The position numbers were made by a program, and so were the translations under genes. The notes below the pieces were generated by a model. It ran no database searches and was not told the origin of the DNA. It saw only the letters and a list, made by a program, of their open reading frames with translations. Below, piece by piece: positions 1-11,000 of a DNA stretch of 16,748 bases. Source of the DNA: Volvariella volvacea V23. Lineage: Eukaryota; Basidiomycota; Agaricomycetes; Agaricales; Pluteaceae. Every line of letters starts with the position of its first letter. Position 1 is the stretch's first letter. The stretch covers positions 320,051-336,798 of the forward strand of contig KB722758.1 in assembly GCA_000349905.1 (NCBI GenBank). The letters are read 5' to 3'.

Positions 1-284
1 TGACTGAGTCATATGTATAGCCTCATGGAATGTCATGGAACATTGTAGAATAGAGGGACTTACGCCATTGGTCAATTAGTTAAACACATGCTTCAGATGA
101 CTGATAGATCTGTTGGCAGTCATTTACATTATACAAATAGTTACATACAGTCTTGTAAATTATATAAGGCCTGTACTTCTGAGTATCGCTCCTCAGATCA
201 ATCAATTTGTTCTTTCATCGCTCTACTGCATTACCTGTGCACAAGCAACTGCCCTATTTGACTCTACTCCTGCTAAAGATCATC
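1..284. other. Left-edge stretch beyond NLR-L, no gene recognised
   Basis: CpG dinucleotides reappear here (for example at 187 and 219), while the adjoining receptor relic has none. I see no coding sequence. An open frame on the plus strand at 113-304 begins at TTG rather than ATG, has no recognisable domain and partly overlaps the 3' end of the receptor on the other strand. The later exons of the right-hand receptor paralogue have no visible counterpart here, so the left copy appears to stop at about 285. Confidence 0.5.
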
Positions 285-465
285 TCAGAGGTAAGTACTT
301 GTAACAATTTGCACTATGTCAAGTAATAGTATGCTAATATATGGGCTAAGTGAAGGAGAGTCACTCTCTTCAGGGCTAATATAATAATCTAGATATTTTT
401 CTAGTTTGGAGTCTGCTTTGTGATTACATGAATTAATATGCATTTTGTGGCAAGATTGTAAAGTA

Positions 466-525
466 CTATATAACCAATTTATATTAGAATTTTTTTCAAT
501 ACAATAACATGCTTAATGTACTTAC
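466..525 (-). other. Intron of NLR-L whose donor overlaps a stop codon
   Basis: The apparent stop TAA (524-522) lies inside the donor GTAAGT (525-520). A CTAAT branch-like element and a TATATAG acceptor follow, giving a 60-nt intron. Splicing restores an exon (465-285) that includes the stretch SPYISILLLDIVQIV, which resembles SAYINLLLLDIIEMV downstream in NLR-R. The NLR-R intron at the same place is 61 nt. The conservation in both copies supports real splicing. Confidence 0.7.
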
Positions 526-1079
526 TCAAAAATTTTCATGTTTTCTGTTTGCAATGCATGAAGTATTAGTAATACAGAATGCAAAGATATAATATACAGA
601 TAAATTTCTGATACTTTGAATTTTGACTTTTTAGCAAAAGCTTGTATTGGCTTTTTTAAATGTGTTTTATCTTTTCTATGCCAATAAAATTTAGTATAAT
701 TGTATATAAGCTGCTCATATTGCTTATATGAATAAATATGTTCCTGCTTGTTAAACTTTGTATATGCACTACCCTTGACAAGCCAAGTTACCAAGTCAGA
801 AATTGGAGGCTGCTTTGAGAACAAATAGCCCTCATATAAATATAGTAATAGTGCTAAAAACCAAGAAGTTGTATTTGAAAGATCAGAACCTAGTACTGTT
901 GTATGAATGACTTTAGCTAGCTTAATTTGCTTAATAAGAAGCTGCTTATTATGATTAAGGGGCTTTGATATTAAATACTGCTTATATTTCAAAGCAACAG
1001 GTGCTGAGCTAATGCTGCTAACCATGAGATAAAAATACCAATGTCCAAGAGCAAACACATAATACTTTGAAGCAATAGT

Positions 1080-1138
1080 CTACATTAAAACTGATTAGTA
1101 TATTATTATTTCTATATGTAGTTTGCCAAAACTCTGAC
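1080..1138 (-). other. Intron present in NLR-L, absent from NLR-R
   Basis: A 59-nt segment runs from GTCAGA to TGTAG and contains a strong TACTAAT branch site. It interrupts the frame with stop codons. Removing it joins DYK to TIASKYYVFAL, which lines up without gaps with DYEIINYKYFEFAV of NLR-R, where the coding sequence is continuous. The donor GTCAGA is weaker than the usual GTRNGT. Confidence 0.65.
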
Positions 1139-2717
1139 CTTGTAATCTTTCTTTGTAAGAATTTTTTTCAAGCATTCTCTAAAATCTTCATACTCAACTG
1201 TATAATGTTGAAAATCATAAACATATAATATGTATTCATAAATCCAAGCAGTTAAGTCAAAATCTTGTAGGTTAATAAAAAAGTTGTAATACAGCTCAGT
1301 ATTTGGCTTTAGATAAACATGTTCAAATAGTAAAAAGAAGCCACACAGCATTTTGAGCCAAACTTGGCCTTTTAATATTAGCTTTTTGTGCTAATTTCAG
1401 ATTGTGTGATAATATACCTGCTCCAACTGGCTTTCTGGGCCATTAATTGCATATTGATAACTTCTAGTAGCATCAAGCAAAAATTCTTGAAAGGAGGTAT
1501 GATGAAATTCAATTATTTCATTAGCATTTGTTGAGATATTACAAACAGAATGAAAGAGTTCAAGCAGCAGCCTTGTTTGAACCTCTGACAAATCCAATAA
1601 GGAACTTAAAATTTTTAGAGTCACTGGTGTTCTATAACCTGGTTCATGAAAAACAAGATGAAAGCCAAATCCAAAGTTGATGGGATATAGCATTTTAAGC
1701 TGAAGTGAAGGTGATGCCCACTCAGCATTGGGTTGAATTGCATTTGTAAGAATTTGGAAATAAAGAGTATCTAAAGGAGAGAGAGCATTAGCTCTATTTC
1801 CATTTTCTGACAAAATTGTATTTAACCTAGAAACAGGATCAGTCTGCTTGGCCTGAATCCATCTTATAATTGTAAGAGGATATATGAACTGGCCATTGGC
1901 AGTATCAACAATAGTGCTAATAGCACCATAAGGTGGCCATTTATTCTTTCCAATAAGGTACTTCTTTTTGCTATATATCTCAGAAAAGGCAGATGTTAAA
2001 ATTAACACCATGTCTTCTCTTGATTCTGATGTCTCTATAAGAACAATATGTGGCACACGAAAAATGTGACCAGATGCACCATTCAAAAGTGCATCAATCT
2101 CATCTTTAATATGAGACTCTGGTCTACTAGCTACAATAAATGCCACTGGGATATTGGCAAAAGGGAAGCTGCCAATAAGCTGCAAGACAAATTGTTGGTC
2201 CTCAGCTGTACCACATTCATCAAGACCATCAATGATAAATACGGAGCGATAATTGGTTGCGGGGAGAGCAGCCATCTGCAAAGGCTCAAGGATGAGGGCA
2301 TTCCATTGGTACTCTCTGGAGCAGCCTTGAGAATAGATGGCTGCCTGTTCAACACATCAGCAATGATGGACCCAACCTCAGGGAGCGCGATAGCCAACTG
2401 ATACGCAAGCGTTGGCACAAATGTACCAAGGTGATTCCTGCTGGGATCACCTCGCCAGAAGAAGAAAGTGCCCGCGAGGAGACGGGGGTCTCGTTCGTGA
2501 AGCAGCTGGGCAACGCGATGGGCGATGGCTGACTTGCCCGTGCCGACGGAGCCTGTGAGCCAGAGGACGTAAGTCGAGGCCAAGAGGTCGATAGCCCAGG
2601 CAAAGATGTCGGCGGTAATGGTTTTGCGAGTCTGGGGGTGGCAGCGAGGGGCATCCTTGCGGATATCGCCATTAAACATGGCGTATTGACGGATGTAGGC
2701 AGCAAGGGTGTGCGTGA

Positions 2718-2785
2718 CTAAAAATGGGGTTGGATATTCGACGACAGTTAATGAGTCTCTCGAGAGTCAGGACATAAATACTCAC
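2718..2785 (-). other. First intron of NLR-L
   Basis: A 68-nt intron with donor GTGAGT and acceptor TTTTTAG. It falls after the first base of a codon directly behind the residues PDI. NLR-R has a 67-nt intron at exactly the same place and phase (13168-13234), so this intron predates the duplication. Removing it aligns the two N-terminal linkers up to the DAPRCHP motif without gaps. Confidence 0.8.
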
Positions 2786-3161
2786 TGATGTCAGGAACAA
2801 GTGTACTCGCGCCGATGCGTTGGTTGACGTGGACGATGTTGACGATGTTACCAGTATTGGTACCCGAAGCGCCGTGAAAGAAGCTAATATCGCGAGTGCC
2901 GTTGATATCTGCGGTGCTTTCAGGTGGTGAAGTCATAGTGATGTTGTCTGGATGCTAGAAAGATAGCAGTGTGCACGATTTTAAGCTGTTGCAGTCGATG
3001 AGAGTGCGAGGGAAAGAGTGGACGCCTCGTGTCTGCAACACAGCACGATATCGGTAAGTTCCGGAAGGCCGAATGAGCGATACAGCACTAATTCATCACA
3101 CAAGCCCGAAATCTTGTAAACCAACCTAGTTTTGTAAGGAAAAGGAGGGTATTATACCAAC

Positions 3162-3187
3162 CGCCTGGAGGAGTCGCCTGGAGGAGT
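3162..3187. repeat. 13-bp exact tandem duplication
   Basis: The unit CGCCTGGAGGAGT occurs twice head to tail (3162-3174 and 3175-3187), about 225 nt upstream of the NLR-L start. It looks like a recent slippage or repair duplication. Just after it the unit ATCTTATTC also repeats. No function is evident. Confidence 0.8.
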
Positions 3188-3934
3188 GATATATGCGGCA
3201 TCTTATTCATCTTATTCACATTCGCTACTGAGTGAAGTTCATTGCACAGTGTCGATCACCCCCCACCAAAACAGTTTCCTTTAGAAATGACCCTTTCCCA
3301 CAACGCTAAGTAGCGATTTTTGGTTGAAAATTGAATGCTCTCAAATCAAATCCTCAATCTTTACAACGCTTGAAACATGAAGAGGGTTCGCGAACACGTA
3401 GCTCGAAAGTGAACAGCGGCAGTCGTCCCAAGTCTGGACTATGTGTCGACGCGGTATCTGTCCCAGACCCACGAAGTTTGCCTATAGAGATATCGTGATA
3501 AAGGATACAGAGGTATCCCTTCTTGTTTCCGTCGCGTACTAGAGTAGTCCTAGAATAGTGACGTTTTTTGGCGTTGAATTATCAATGCGAGATGTCAGAA
3601 ATGACAACAAGGGAGACTGACCTTGAGTCGCAACAGAAGGCGACAAGTTCATGTAGGGGTACCCATGCAGTCGAGAGTGAGTCGGGTGAGGCTGAAGGAC
3701 AACAGAGAGAACGAGTCTGTTGCCTGAATACTAACACGCAATGCAGCCAGCACTGATGACCCTATACGGTTGAAAACTGGGGGCGAGGACATCGAGTGTA
3801 TCTGTGTATTTGGTGTACTCCAGTCCAGGGAAAGTATTTTGTGACGCGTTAGGTAGCCTTCCTCATACACCGTTTATGTGGTCAAGTTGTGAGGGCGATT
3901 GCCGGACCATGTCGTCACCTGTAACCCCGACCAA

Positions 3935-3954
3935 CTGTCGCGGTCTGTCGCGGT
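3935..3954. repeat. 10-bp exact tandem duplication
   Basis: The unit CTGTCGCGGT occurs twice in direct succession in otherwise unique intergenic sequence. It may be a minor slippage product. No regulatory role can be assigned. Confidence 0.7.
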
Positions 3955-4841
3955 CTTTGTGAGTTCATTGGCTCCAAATGCTCCTTAGCAACAGGGGAAT
4001 ATTCCAATCATTTCGAGCGTCATGTGTAGATGGTTTAGTGGATATTGTAGGGAAGGGCTGGTCTATCGGTGGCGTCATCAGGGACTCAGGCCTCAGGGTG
4101 CGTCAATATACGATATTGAGGCGTTCATTATCACAGTATTTGCATATAATAGTTTCTCGCACTCCTTTACCTGTTGTGGATGCCTTGCAGGTACGAGATG
4201 CGGTAAATTCGATTTCTCCGATGAGCTTGGACGTTCGTGGGTCCGCAACGCATAGCTTCAAGATCGCGGTCGGCCTACCTCCGAATTGCAGAGACACAAC
4301 TCTGAAAACTAATGAGATTTGTCTTTGGTTACTCGCCCGCAATTCCCTTGGGTTGACTCTCGCTGCTTGTGTTACCCATCATCCTCAACCAAAAATACGA
4401 TTGGGTATTCACACTAGCGGCAAGTATGTCCTGCAAAGTGACATGAGAACAAGCGACCTAGGTGGAGATATTATGGCGGGGTGTGTCATCGGCTAACTCG
4501 TAGCCTTGTTCGGATGCACACAGCCCTGTCTCCCCGAGTGCACCAGCAATTTGGGGAACACCGAAAGTCAGCGAGCAGGTCGTGACTCGTGAGTGTCCAT
4601 AGCTAATATTCCTGCTCTCTGTATTTTCTTGTTGATGACCTTTGTCCTTCTCGTATATTGAGATGTGACGACTCACTACGAGACCTCGAATTTCGAACAG
4701 TGGACATTCTCAGTGTCATGGTTAGTGACTGGAGCAAGCGGATCGCATAACACAAGTCGATCGAATTTCTATCTGCTGAACGTCCACTGTGTGACTAGTT
4801 CGCCCGCATTCAATGAAGATCGTGGCCCAGATTTCTGCGCA

Positions 4842-4847
4842 TATAAA
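4842..4847 (+). promoter_or_regulatory. Possible TATA box of the sacsin-like gene
   Basis: TATAAA occurs about 220 nt before the chosen start codon at 5066, on the coding strand. The spacing is compatible with a fungal core promoter and a 5' UTR of ordinary length, but a six-base match in 2 kb can arise by chance and no other element supports it. Confidence 0.25.
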
Positions 4848-5065
4848 CGAGCACTTATCTCACAGGCGTCTTACGATTGGAAAGTCTTGGATTAGCTTGA
4901 ATACTCTGAGCCGGGTGCTGCATGAACCCATCTTGTGTGTGGGAAAAAGAAGACCTTCCGATTTAGGATACGCATCGCGCAGCCAGCCCTACGTCACAGA
5001 ACAATACAAATAGCAATGATCCCGCCTTCAACCAGATAGCCACAGCTTGCCCAGGTCTCTTCACC

Positions 5066-8000
5066 ATGCCGCCGCAAAGTGCACGAGAGCGTTCGGACCT
5101 GACCAGGCAAATTAAGAGCATTCTTGATGGCTATCCGTTTGGTATTGCTATCCTGCGCGAGTTGTTGCAGAATTCGGACGATGCTCAAGCCGAGACGCAG
5201 GTGCATTCCGTTTCTACAATCTATTTTTGGTTTCGATCGACTCACTATGTTCAATTGAACTCCAGGTTTTCATCTTGGATTGTCGCACACACGGCACGGG
5301 ATCCCTCTTCGATTCTAGCCTGGAGGAATGTCAAGGACCGTCCCTCCTAGCCGTCAACGACTCCGTTTTTAAAGATCCAGAGGACTGGGAGGCATTACAA
5401 AAGATACACGGCTCTAATAAAGTGTCGGACGAAAAGTAGGTGTGCTACTTTGTCCGACGTTTCTATGTGAATAACTGGCCATATAGTATGACGGGGAAAT
5501 ATGGGCTGGGATTTCGAGCGAACTACCACGTACGTTGACTGCATTTGCCAAGTTCCATCTGCTAAAAACTCCCCATAGCTTACCGACAATCCACATGTTC
5601 TCTCCGGTGATCGCCTCTATCTTACGGACCCACACGAACGATTCCCAGGAGCTCTTAACGGAGGGGGCTATTTCTCCCTGAAGGAAGGGGATGGAGTAGC
5701 TTACTCCGACCACTTCAAAGCGTTTCAAGCCGCTGGCATCGATCCTAGCGCGTCATATATCAACAAAACCGTCGTAAGGCTTCCATTGCGCACGCAAGAT
5801 CAGGCGCGTAGAAGCAAAATCTGCACCACGCCGACGTCGATTGAAGACATTAGGTCCTTATTCAACTCCTTTATCAACGATGAACTGGGTATTGTAATTC
5901 TGTTCCTCAAGAACATCAAGCATATCGAACTTGTGGAGATTTCAGAGGACGGGATTCGAACTGTCCTCGGGAGTGCATCGTTGACGAAAAGAGAGAACAT
6001 GGAAATTTCATCGGAGGGGGGTCATTATACCTCCGACACCTGTCTAGCGGACTATAAAGTCACGATATCTCCCACTCAGCCTGCTCAGTCCTCCTCCTGG
6101 AGGATTTACCACCGGTCATTCTCTCGTGCGTTTGCCAGTACAGTCCTCTCGTCGAAACTTCACCGTCCAGTTGAACAACTCGAAGAGGACTTGAAGCGTG
6201 ACAAGATGGTGGCGGACGTTGGGATGGCTTATTGCCTTGACCCGCCTTCTACTGGGAATGGGAGGCTGTTCACATTGCTCCCTCTTCCGCAATCAATCTC
6301 ACCTAATATTCCTATCCATCTAAACTGCAATTTTGCACTTACCTCGGATCGTCAACACCTCAAGAACCTCGATCATCTTGATGACGAAACGATTCAGAGG
6401 CATCGTGAAGGGTGCGTATATGTCCCTTCCTTGTAGAAATTCCATGACTAAAGCAGCTCGTTCAATCAGGCTGCTCGCCCACTGGAATAAAGCAATTTTC
6501 GAAAACTTTGTTCCTCCCACGTGGGCTGCGTTGGCGACTTTCCTTGCCCGCGATCTCCGTGAACGAGGTAGGTTGGACAGCATCTGGTCTACCTTCCCCC
6601 TCGATCTTGTTGATGTTGGGTCGGGACGCAGCTACTGGGAGGGCCTGTTGGGTTTCGTTCTTGGAGAGATTGTACAGAACAACTTGGAGGTTTTTCCTGT
6701 ACTGGGGCCAGCTGAAGCCCATCCGTTGAGAGGAGCCTTTATTGTCGACCCCCGAGATGAGTTATGTCCCAAAGAAGTCCTAGCCAGGCTTGGCCTCCGC
6801 GTTGTTGCACCGCCTCCGCAGGTATACGAGTACCTCAAGCTCAGCACGCCAGTTCTCGCTCCTGATAGCGTGGCCAACGAATTACGAGTAAGTATATCTG
6901 TCGAACGCATAGCACGGGAACTTATTCACCACAATTAGGAGCGCGTTACCATATTGAGCGACTGCCCTGAAGAGGGTAAGGACGCCATCTTGGGTTACTT
7001 GTTGTCTGCGGTTGAATCCGACTTGAATGTAATGGTCGGCCTGCCCCTCATCCCACTAATCTCCGGAGAGAGGATATCTTTGGCGCTCGAACCTCTTACA
7101 CGCATCCCCGTCGTTCGGGGACTTGACGATAATGCTATCAACGGCTGGGTGAAGTTGGGGATCCAGTTTCTCGATAAGCGCATTCCACACAGAAAACTCG
7201 ACCATTTTGGTGTATCCTTGGGCGACGACGTTGGTTACTTCATGAAGTGCATCGACTCTTCCAAAGCTCAGCAATTGACCTCGGAAGATTGGGACGTCAT
7301 TCGCAACTCTCTTGTCAACCTACGAACTGCGCCAGTACTCAAAGACGACGAATTGGAGATATACAAAGAGCTCCCCTTGTTCCCTATCCTAGAGAATGCA
7401 CCTGAAGGCGAAATTGAAGACAGTGCGGTATCGTTTACGCGCTGGGGCCCTATCCAAAGCAATTACGTCTTTGCTCAATCAATACCATCTTGTCCCATCC
7501 CATCACTCCCATCCACTACGACCTTTGTCGATGCCGGAATCGAGAAAGCTCTTCGCAGACACCTTGACAATTCGTCATCTCCAGTACTTGGGGAGTTGGA
7601 CCTCTTGAAGATGGCCCTTGATAACTGGGAGTTTCAACCGATGCACCTTCAACAACGGTTCCTTCCCCGAATCCTCTCGCGCTTGGCTGATATGCCGTCC
7701 TGCGTCGAAATACTCCGGAATCTCCCCTTTATTCCTGTTGGCGATGGCATACTCCCTCCGCGGGATGTTGTCGATCCTGATTCCCCGATGGCTGGCTTGT
7801 ACGATGACAATGGCCTTCCCACCGGCTCGTTCTCAAAAGACTCTCCGCTGCTTCATTTATGCAGGGTGCATGGCCTATTGTGCCAGACTTTGACTGCGGA
7901 ACGGTTGAAAGATAGGGTCCAGTCTATCGCCACCAATGCACCAACATCACTCCCCAAGGCTGCTCGCTTGTTAGAGATGTTGGAGACGACGTGGGACAGT

Positions 8001-11000
8001 AGTTTTGGTAATGTGATTGACGACTGCAAGTCGTTGTCATGGGTCCCGGGAGAGGACAACTCCCTACTGTCCCCCGACTCCTGCTTCTTCAACGATTTTC
8101 CTAACCATTATGAACCCGCTGGTCCATTTGGTAATCCCGTCAACTCCAGCGTGTCGCCGTCTCTTGCCCGAAAGATCAAAATTCCGTTCCTCAGTTCGTT
8201 AAAGATCGCTGACAAAGAGGACGATGACGACGAAGATGATCAAGATGGGATGAGCGTCGAGTTGTTGAGTCGCATTCAAGCAGTGTTACATGACTACGAC
8301 ATCAAGTACGCGATCAATGAATTCCTAGCCAATGCTCACGACGCAGGAGCCACAGAGTTCTCCATGCTGCTAGATATGTCTGGATACTCTATGGGTGAGG
8401 GAGAACTCCCGCTCTCGCCTTCCTTCCCCAAGTTGCTATCTCAGCCGGCGCTCATCCTCTATAACAATGCAAAGTTTACGGAGAAAGACTTTAAAGGAAT
8501 TCTTCAGATTGATAAAGGGGGCAAGCTCGACAATCCCGATGCGATTGGACGCTATGGTCTGGGTGCCTTGTCCTTATTTTATTTTACTGATGTGCGTTTC
8601 AATTGTTGAGCCCAGCTACATGTCTTATTCTGATGCTCAATGGATAGGTCGTTACGATCGTCTCTGGGGAGCACATCCTCATCATGGACCCAAGTGCGGA
8701 GCACCTCCCGCACACGAAGAAAGGCAAGAAACGGACGGCCTTGAGGCGAACACTCAAGTCATTCTACAGGTTGGTATTCTCTAGCGCATGTAGCACTTGT
8801 GTTGATCGACTCCACAGAGATTCCCCTTCTTATCTCCAGCCATTCCACGGAAAGTATAACTTCCAAGTCACTCAGGATTTTTCATATGATGGCGTATGAT
8901 TCTCGCACCCCTTCACGTGTAGTGACTCTGACACGCCTTGTAGACTATGTTCCGCTTACCTTTGCTCAGGGGTTCTTCACTATCCATGACGACACAAGCG
9001 ATAGAAGCCAACACGTGTACAGGGCTTCTCATGCAGTATCAAGACCTTGCTCGGAGCGCCCCTCTTTTCACCACGTTCAACTACATCAATGCCTTTCGTG
9101 CGGAACGGACAGGGTCGCTCACATTGCTCTGGGAAGTAATGGCGACGCGGAAGGTGCATAGTGATGGACCGACTCGCGTCACGGAGCTGACGATATCCCC
9201 CAACGAAGAGACCTGGTTCGTTGGCCAATCCAAGGTCTCCGTTCCGAAGGAATTCGAGATGCAGCTTCCTTATCGCCTCAAGCTTCGGGATTCATTCACG
9301 ATCGACATCGCATTCTCAAAGAAGGGTTTCAAGAAGGATCATTCTCTCTTCTCTGTACTTCGCTTACCATCCCCGATTTCCATTCCATGTCATTTAAATG
9401 CACCCTTTTCCCTACCATCTAGTCGCCGAGGCATTCACTTCGACCCCGCTGGTGATAGCAACAGAGACAGCTCAATCGGTGACACAGGATGGAACCGATG
9501 GATTCTTTCTGCGGCATTCCCGCCTCTCTATACCCACGTCCTCTCCATCCTGAAGGACGACAACTTGATCGACATACTTGATTTCTTCCCGTCACGAAAT
9601 CCTATTAATAATGTCAGTCGTGAAATTTTCCAAGGGTTTTATGACCATTTACGGCAGTCTCCTTTACCAATATTCCTAACGGTCTCCAATACGTGGATTT
9701 CGTATAACTCTGCCATCTTCTTGTCAGCACTGCCAGACAAGGTCAATAGACCGCACATAGAACGCATGCTGCGATTTATTCAGCCGAAGGATGTCGTATT
9801 GCTGCCGCCCTTCATGCGTAGGCACCTCAACTTTGTTCCCTTCGCGGAGGCGACTGCGAAAGCTGTTCCATCCCGCGTATTCACACCAAAGATGCTCAGG
9901 GAGGTGTTACTTTCCAACCCATCACGCATTGAATCTCGTTACGCCCACGGGAAGGTCCAAACCGAGCTTTGGACGACTCTGCAGCTCCTGCTCACCAGCG
10001 GACAGTCGGTTTCTGGTCTTCCTCTATTGCTCACAGGACCGGAAGAAGGGCCCGTCTTGCGATTGTTTCCACAGGTAGGAGGGCCAACAATTTACAAGGT
10101 GGACGATCCCTTGCGTTCCATTTTGGCTCGCTTGGTGGGCTGGGAAGCTATAATACACTCAAGTATACCAAGCAGCTGTGCCGAGCTCATGTCACAGGCC
10201 TCACCTCCGCTCATTACCACATTCAATGAGGCGCAGGCAGTAGCACTTGTCCGAAAGCGACTCCAAAAAGTGGCGGTAGCCGATCATACAAGCGATACGA
10301 CCACATGGATTCAACTGTTCTGGGAGCTCTTTGAGCACATGCCAGGGCTCCGCACTACATCAGATCTTCGACCTTATCCCCTTATTCCAACCTTACAGCC
10401 CAACCGATACGTCTCACTTAGTTCTTGTATTGGAGGCGACAGAGTGTTGGTTTGCAATCCTTCGGATATTCCACAAGACCTGCTTGTTGCACTTCAGGAA
10501 TATGGATTTGCTATTGTTGATCAACGTTCACATTCACACATGATGAGTCTACTAGGCTTCACATATAGTAGGTTATCGCTCACATCCGTATTGCGTGGCC
10601 TACAAGTGCTACAACGGACAAAGGGTAATTTCCTGGGAGTTCGAGGGCACGAATCGCTTGCCAAATGGATTAGAACTATGTGCTCCAGGGAGACGATCAA
10701 GTCCAAAGGCCTTGTATATCAGACGCTCGTCAATCTGCCCATTTGGCCGGCAATGCAGGGAGGTAAACGGGGTCTTCATTCGGCTAGGGACGTATATTAT
10801 CTGCCTCTCAATGTTCGTCTGTTCGACTCCGAAATTCTTGCGCGATACGTCGGGCCGTCATATGCAATCTGCGAGCCGATAAGCTCGATGACCATGACGC
10901 AACTGAAGGGAAAGGAAATGAATCTCGCATTACTATTGGAGGGCTTGAATCTTCCTTCCGTACTTCCTATCCAATTGCTTCAGAGTTACGCTGCTTTTTT

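Larger units (their letters stand above)
221..2057. other. CpG-free AT-rich block, left
   Basis: Reading base by base, I find no CG dinucleotide from 221 to 2057, a run of 1837 nt. It covers most of the NLR-L C-terminal region and its last two introns. CpG is common immediately upstream in the same gene (about 2241 onward) and returns outside the gene at 219. At roughly one-third G+C several dozen CpGs would be expected. Confidence 0.9.
285..2936 (-). pseudogene. NLR-L: NACHT NOD-like receptor relic
   Basis: A decayed intracellular NTPase receptor of the STAND/NLR class. Exon 1 (2936-2786) encodes a 50-residue N-terminus with the core TGNIVNIVHV. After an intron (2785-2718) come DAPRCHPQTRK, a Walker A GSVGTGKS (2553-2530), the FFFWRGD motif, a Walker B FIIDGLDECG (about 2239-2210) and a sensor-like FIVASRPE. 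The NACHT is followed by a long helical, tyrosine-rich C-terminal region that aligns along its length with NLR-R but that I do not recognise; I see no WD40, ankyrin or TPR pattern. Two further introns fit at 1138-1080 and 525-466. Compared with NLR-R there are three frame breaks: an extra CT unit in the run at 2312-2317, an extra dinucleotide in the run at 1403-1408, and a shift near 1332-1340. The last exon (465-285) ends early and the paralogue's final exons are missing. The frame breaks make this a pseudogene unless they are assembly errors. Confidence 0.85.
2937..5065. other. Intergenic region of about 2.1 kb between divergent genes
   Basis: This region separates the start of NLR-L from the start of the sacsin-like gene, so it must hold both upstream control regions. 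Base composition is mixed and CpG is common, unlike the receptor C-terminal blocks. I see no tRNA and no domain-bearing ORF. The longest ATG-started frame (3978-4496, 172 codons) has no recognisable motif and overlaps other equally plausible random frames. Small structures include the tandem duplications at 3162-3187 and 3935-3954, a short inverted repeat GGATAC/GTATCC at 3503-3518 and a palindrome GTTCGCGAAC near 3387. Confidence 0.6.

Noticed and set aside
113..304. 63-codon plus-strand frame ending in a GTAAGT donor-like site
   Set aside because: It starts at TTG, has no domain and has no partner exon downstream. The opposite strand carries the 3' end of NLR-L.
221..2057. Classical RIP of a transposon
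   Set aside because: RIP usually creates many in-frame stops. Here long frames are open and the breaks are small indels, so CpG loss by slow deamination or composition fits better.
3360..3420. Possible tRNA around GGTTCGCGAAC
   Set aside because: The palindrome resembles a T-loop, but no acceptor, D-arm or anticodon arm pairs around it.
3978..4496. 172-codon ATG-started frame in the large intergenic region
   Set aside because: It has no recognisable domain, overlaps other comparable frames on both strands, and shows no plausible introns or neighbouring exons. It is most likely a chance ORF.
4665..5013. Overlapping small frames just upstream of the sacsin-like gene
   Set aside because: They lack protein-like character and lie in the expected promoter/5' UTR region. 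They were considered as extra 5' exons but do not resemble the family N-terminus.
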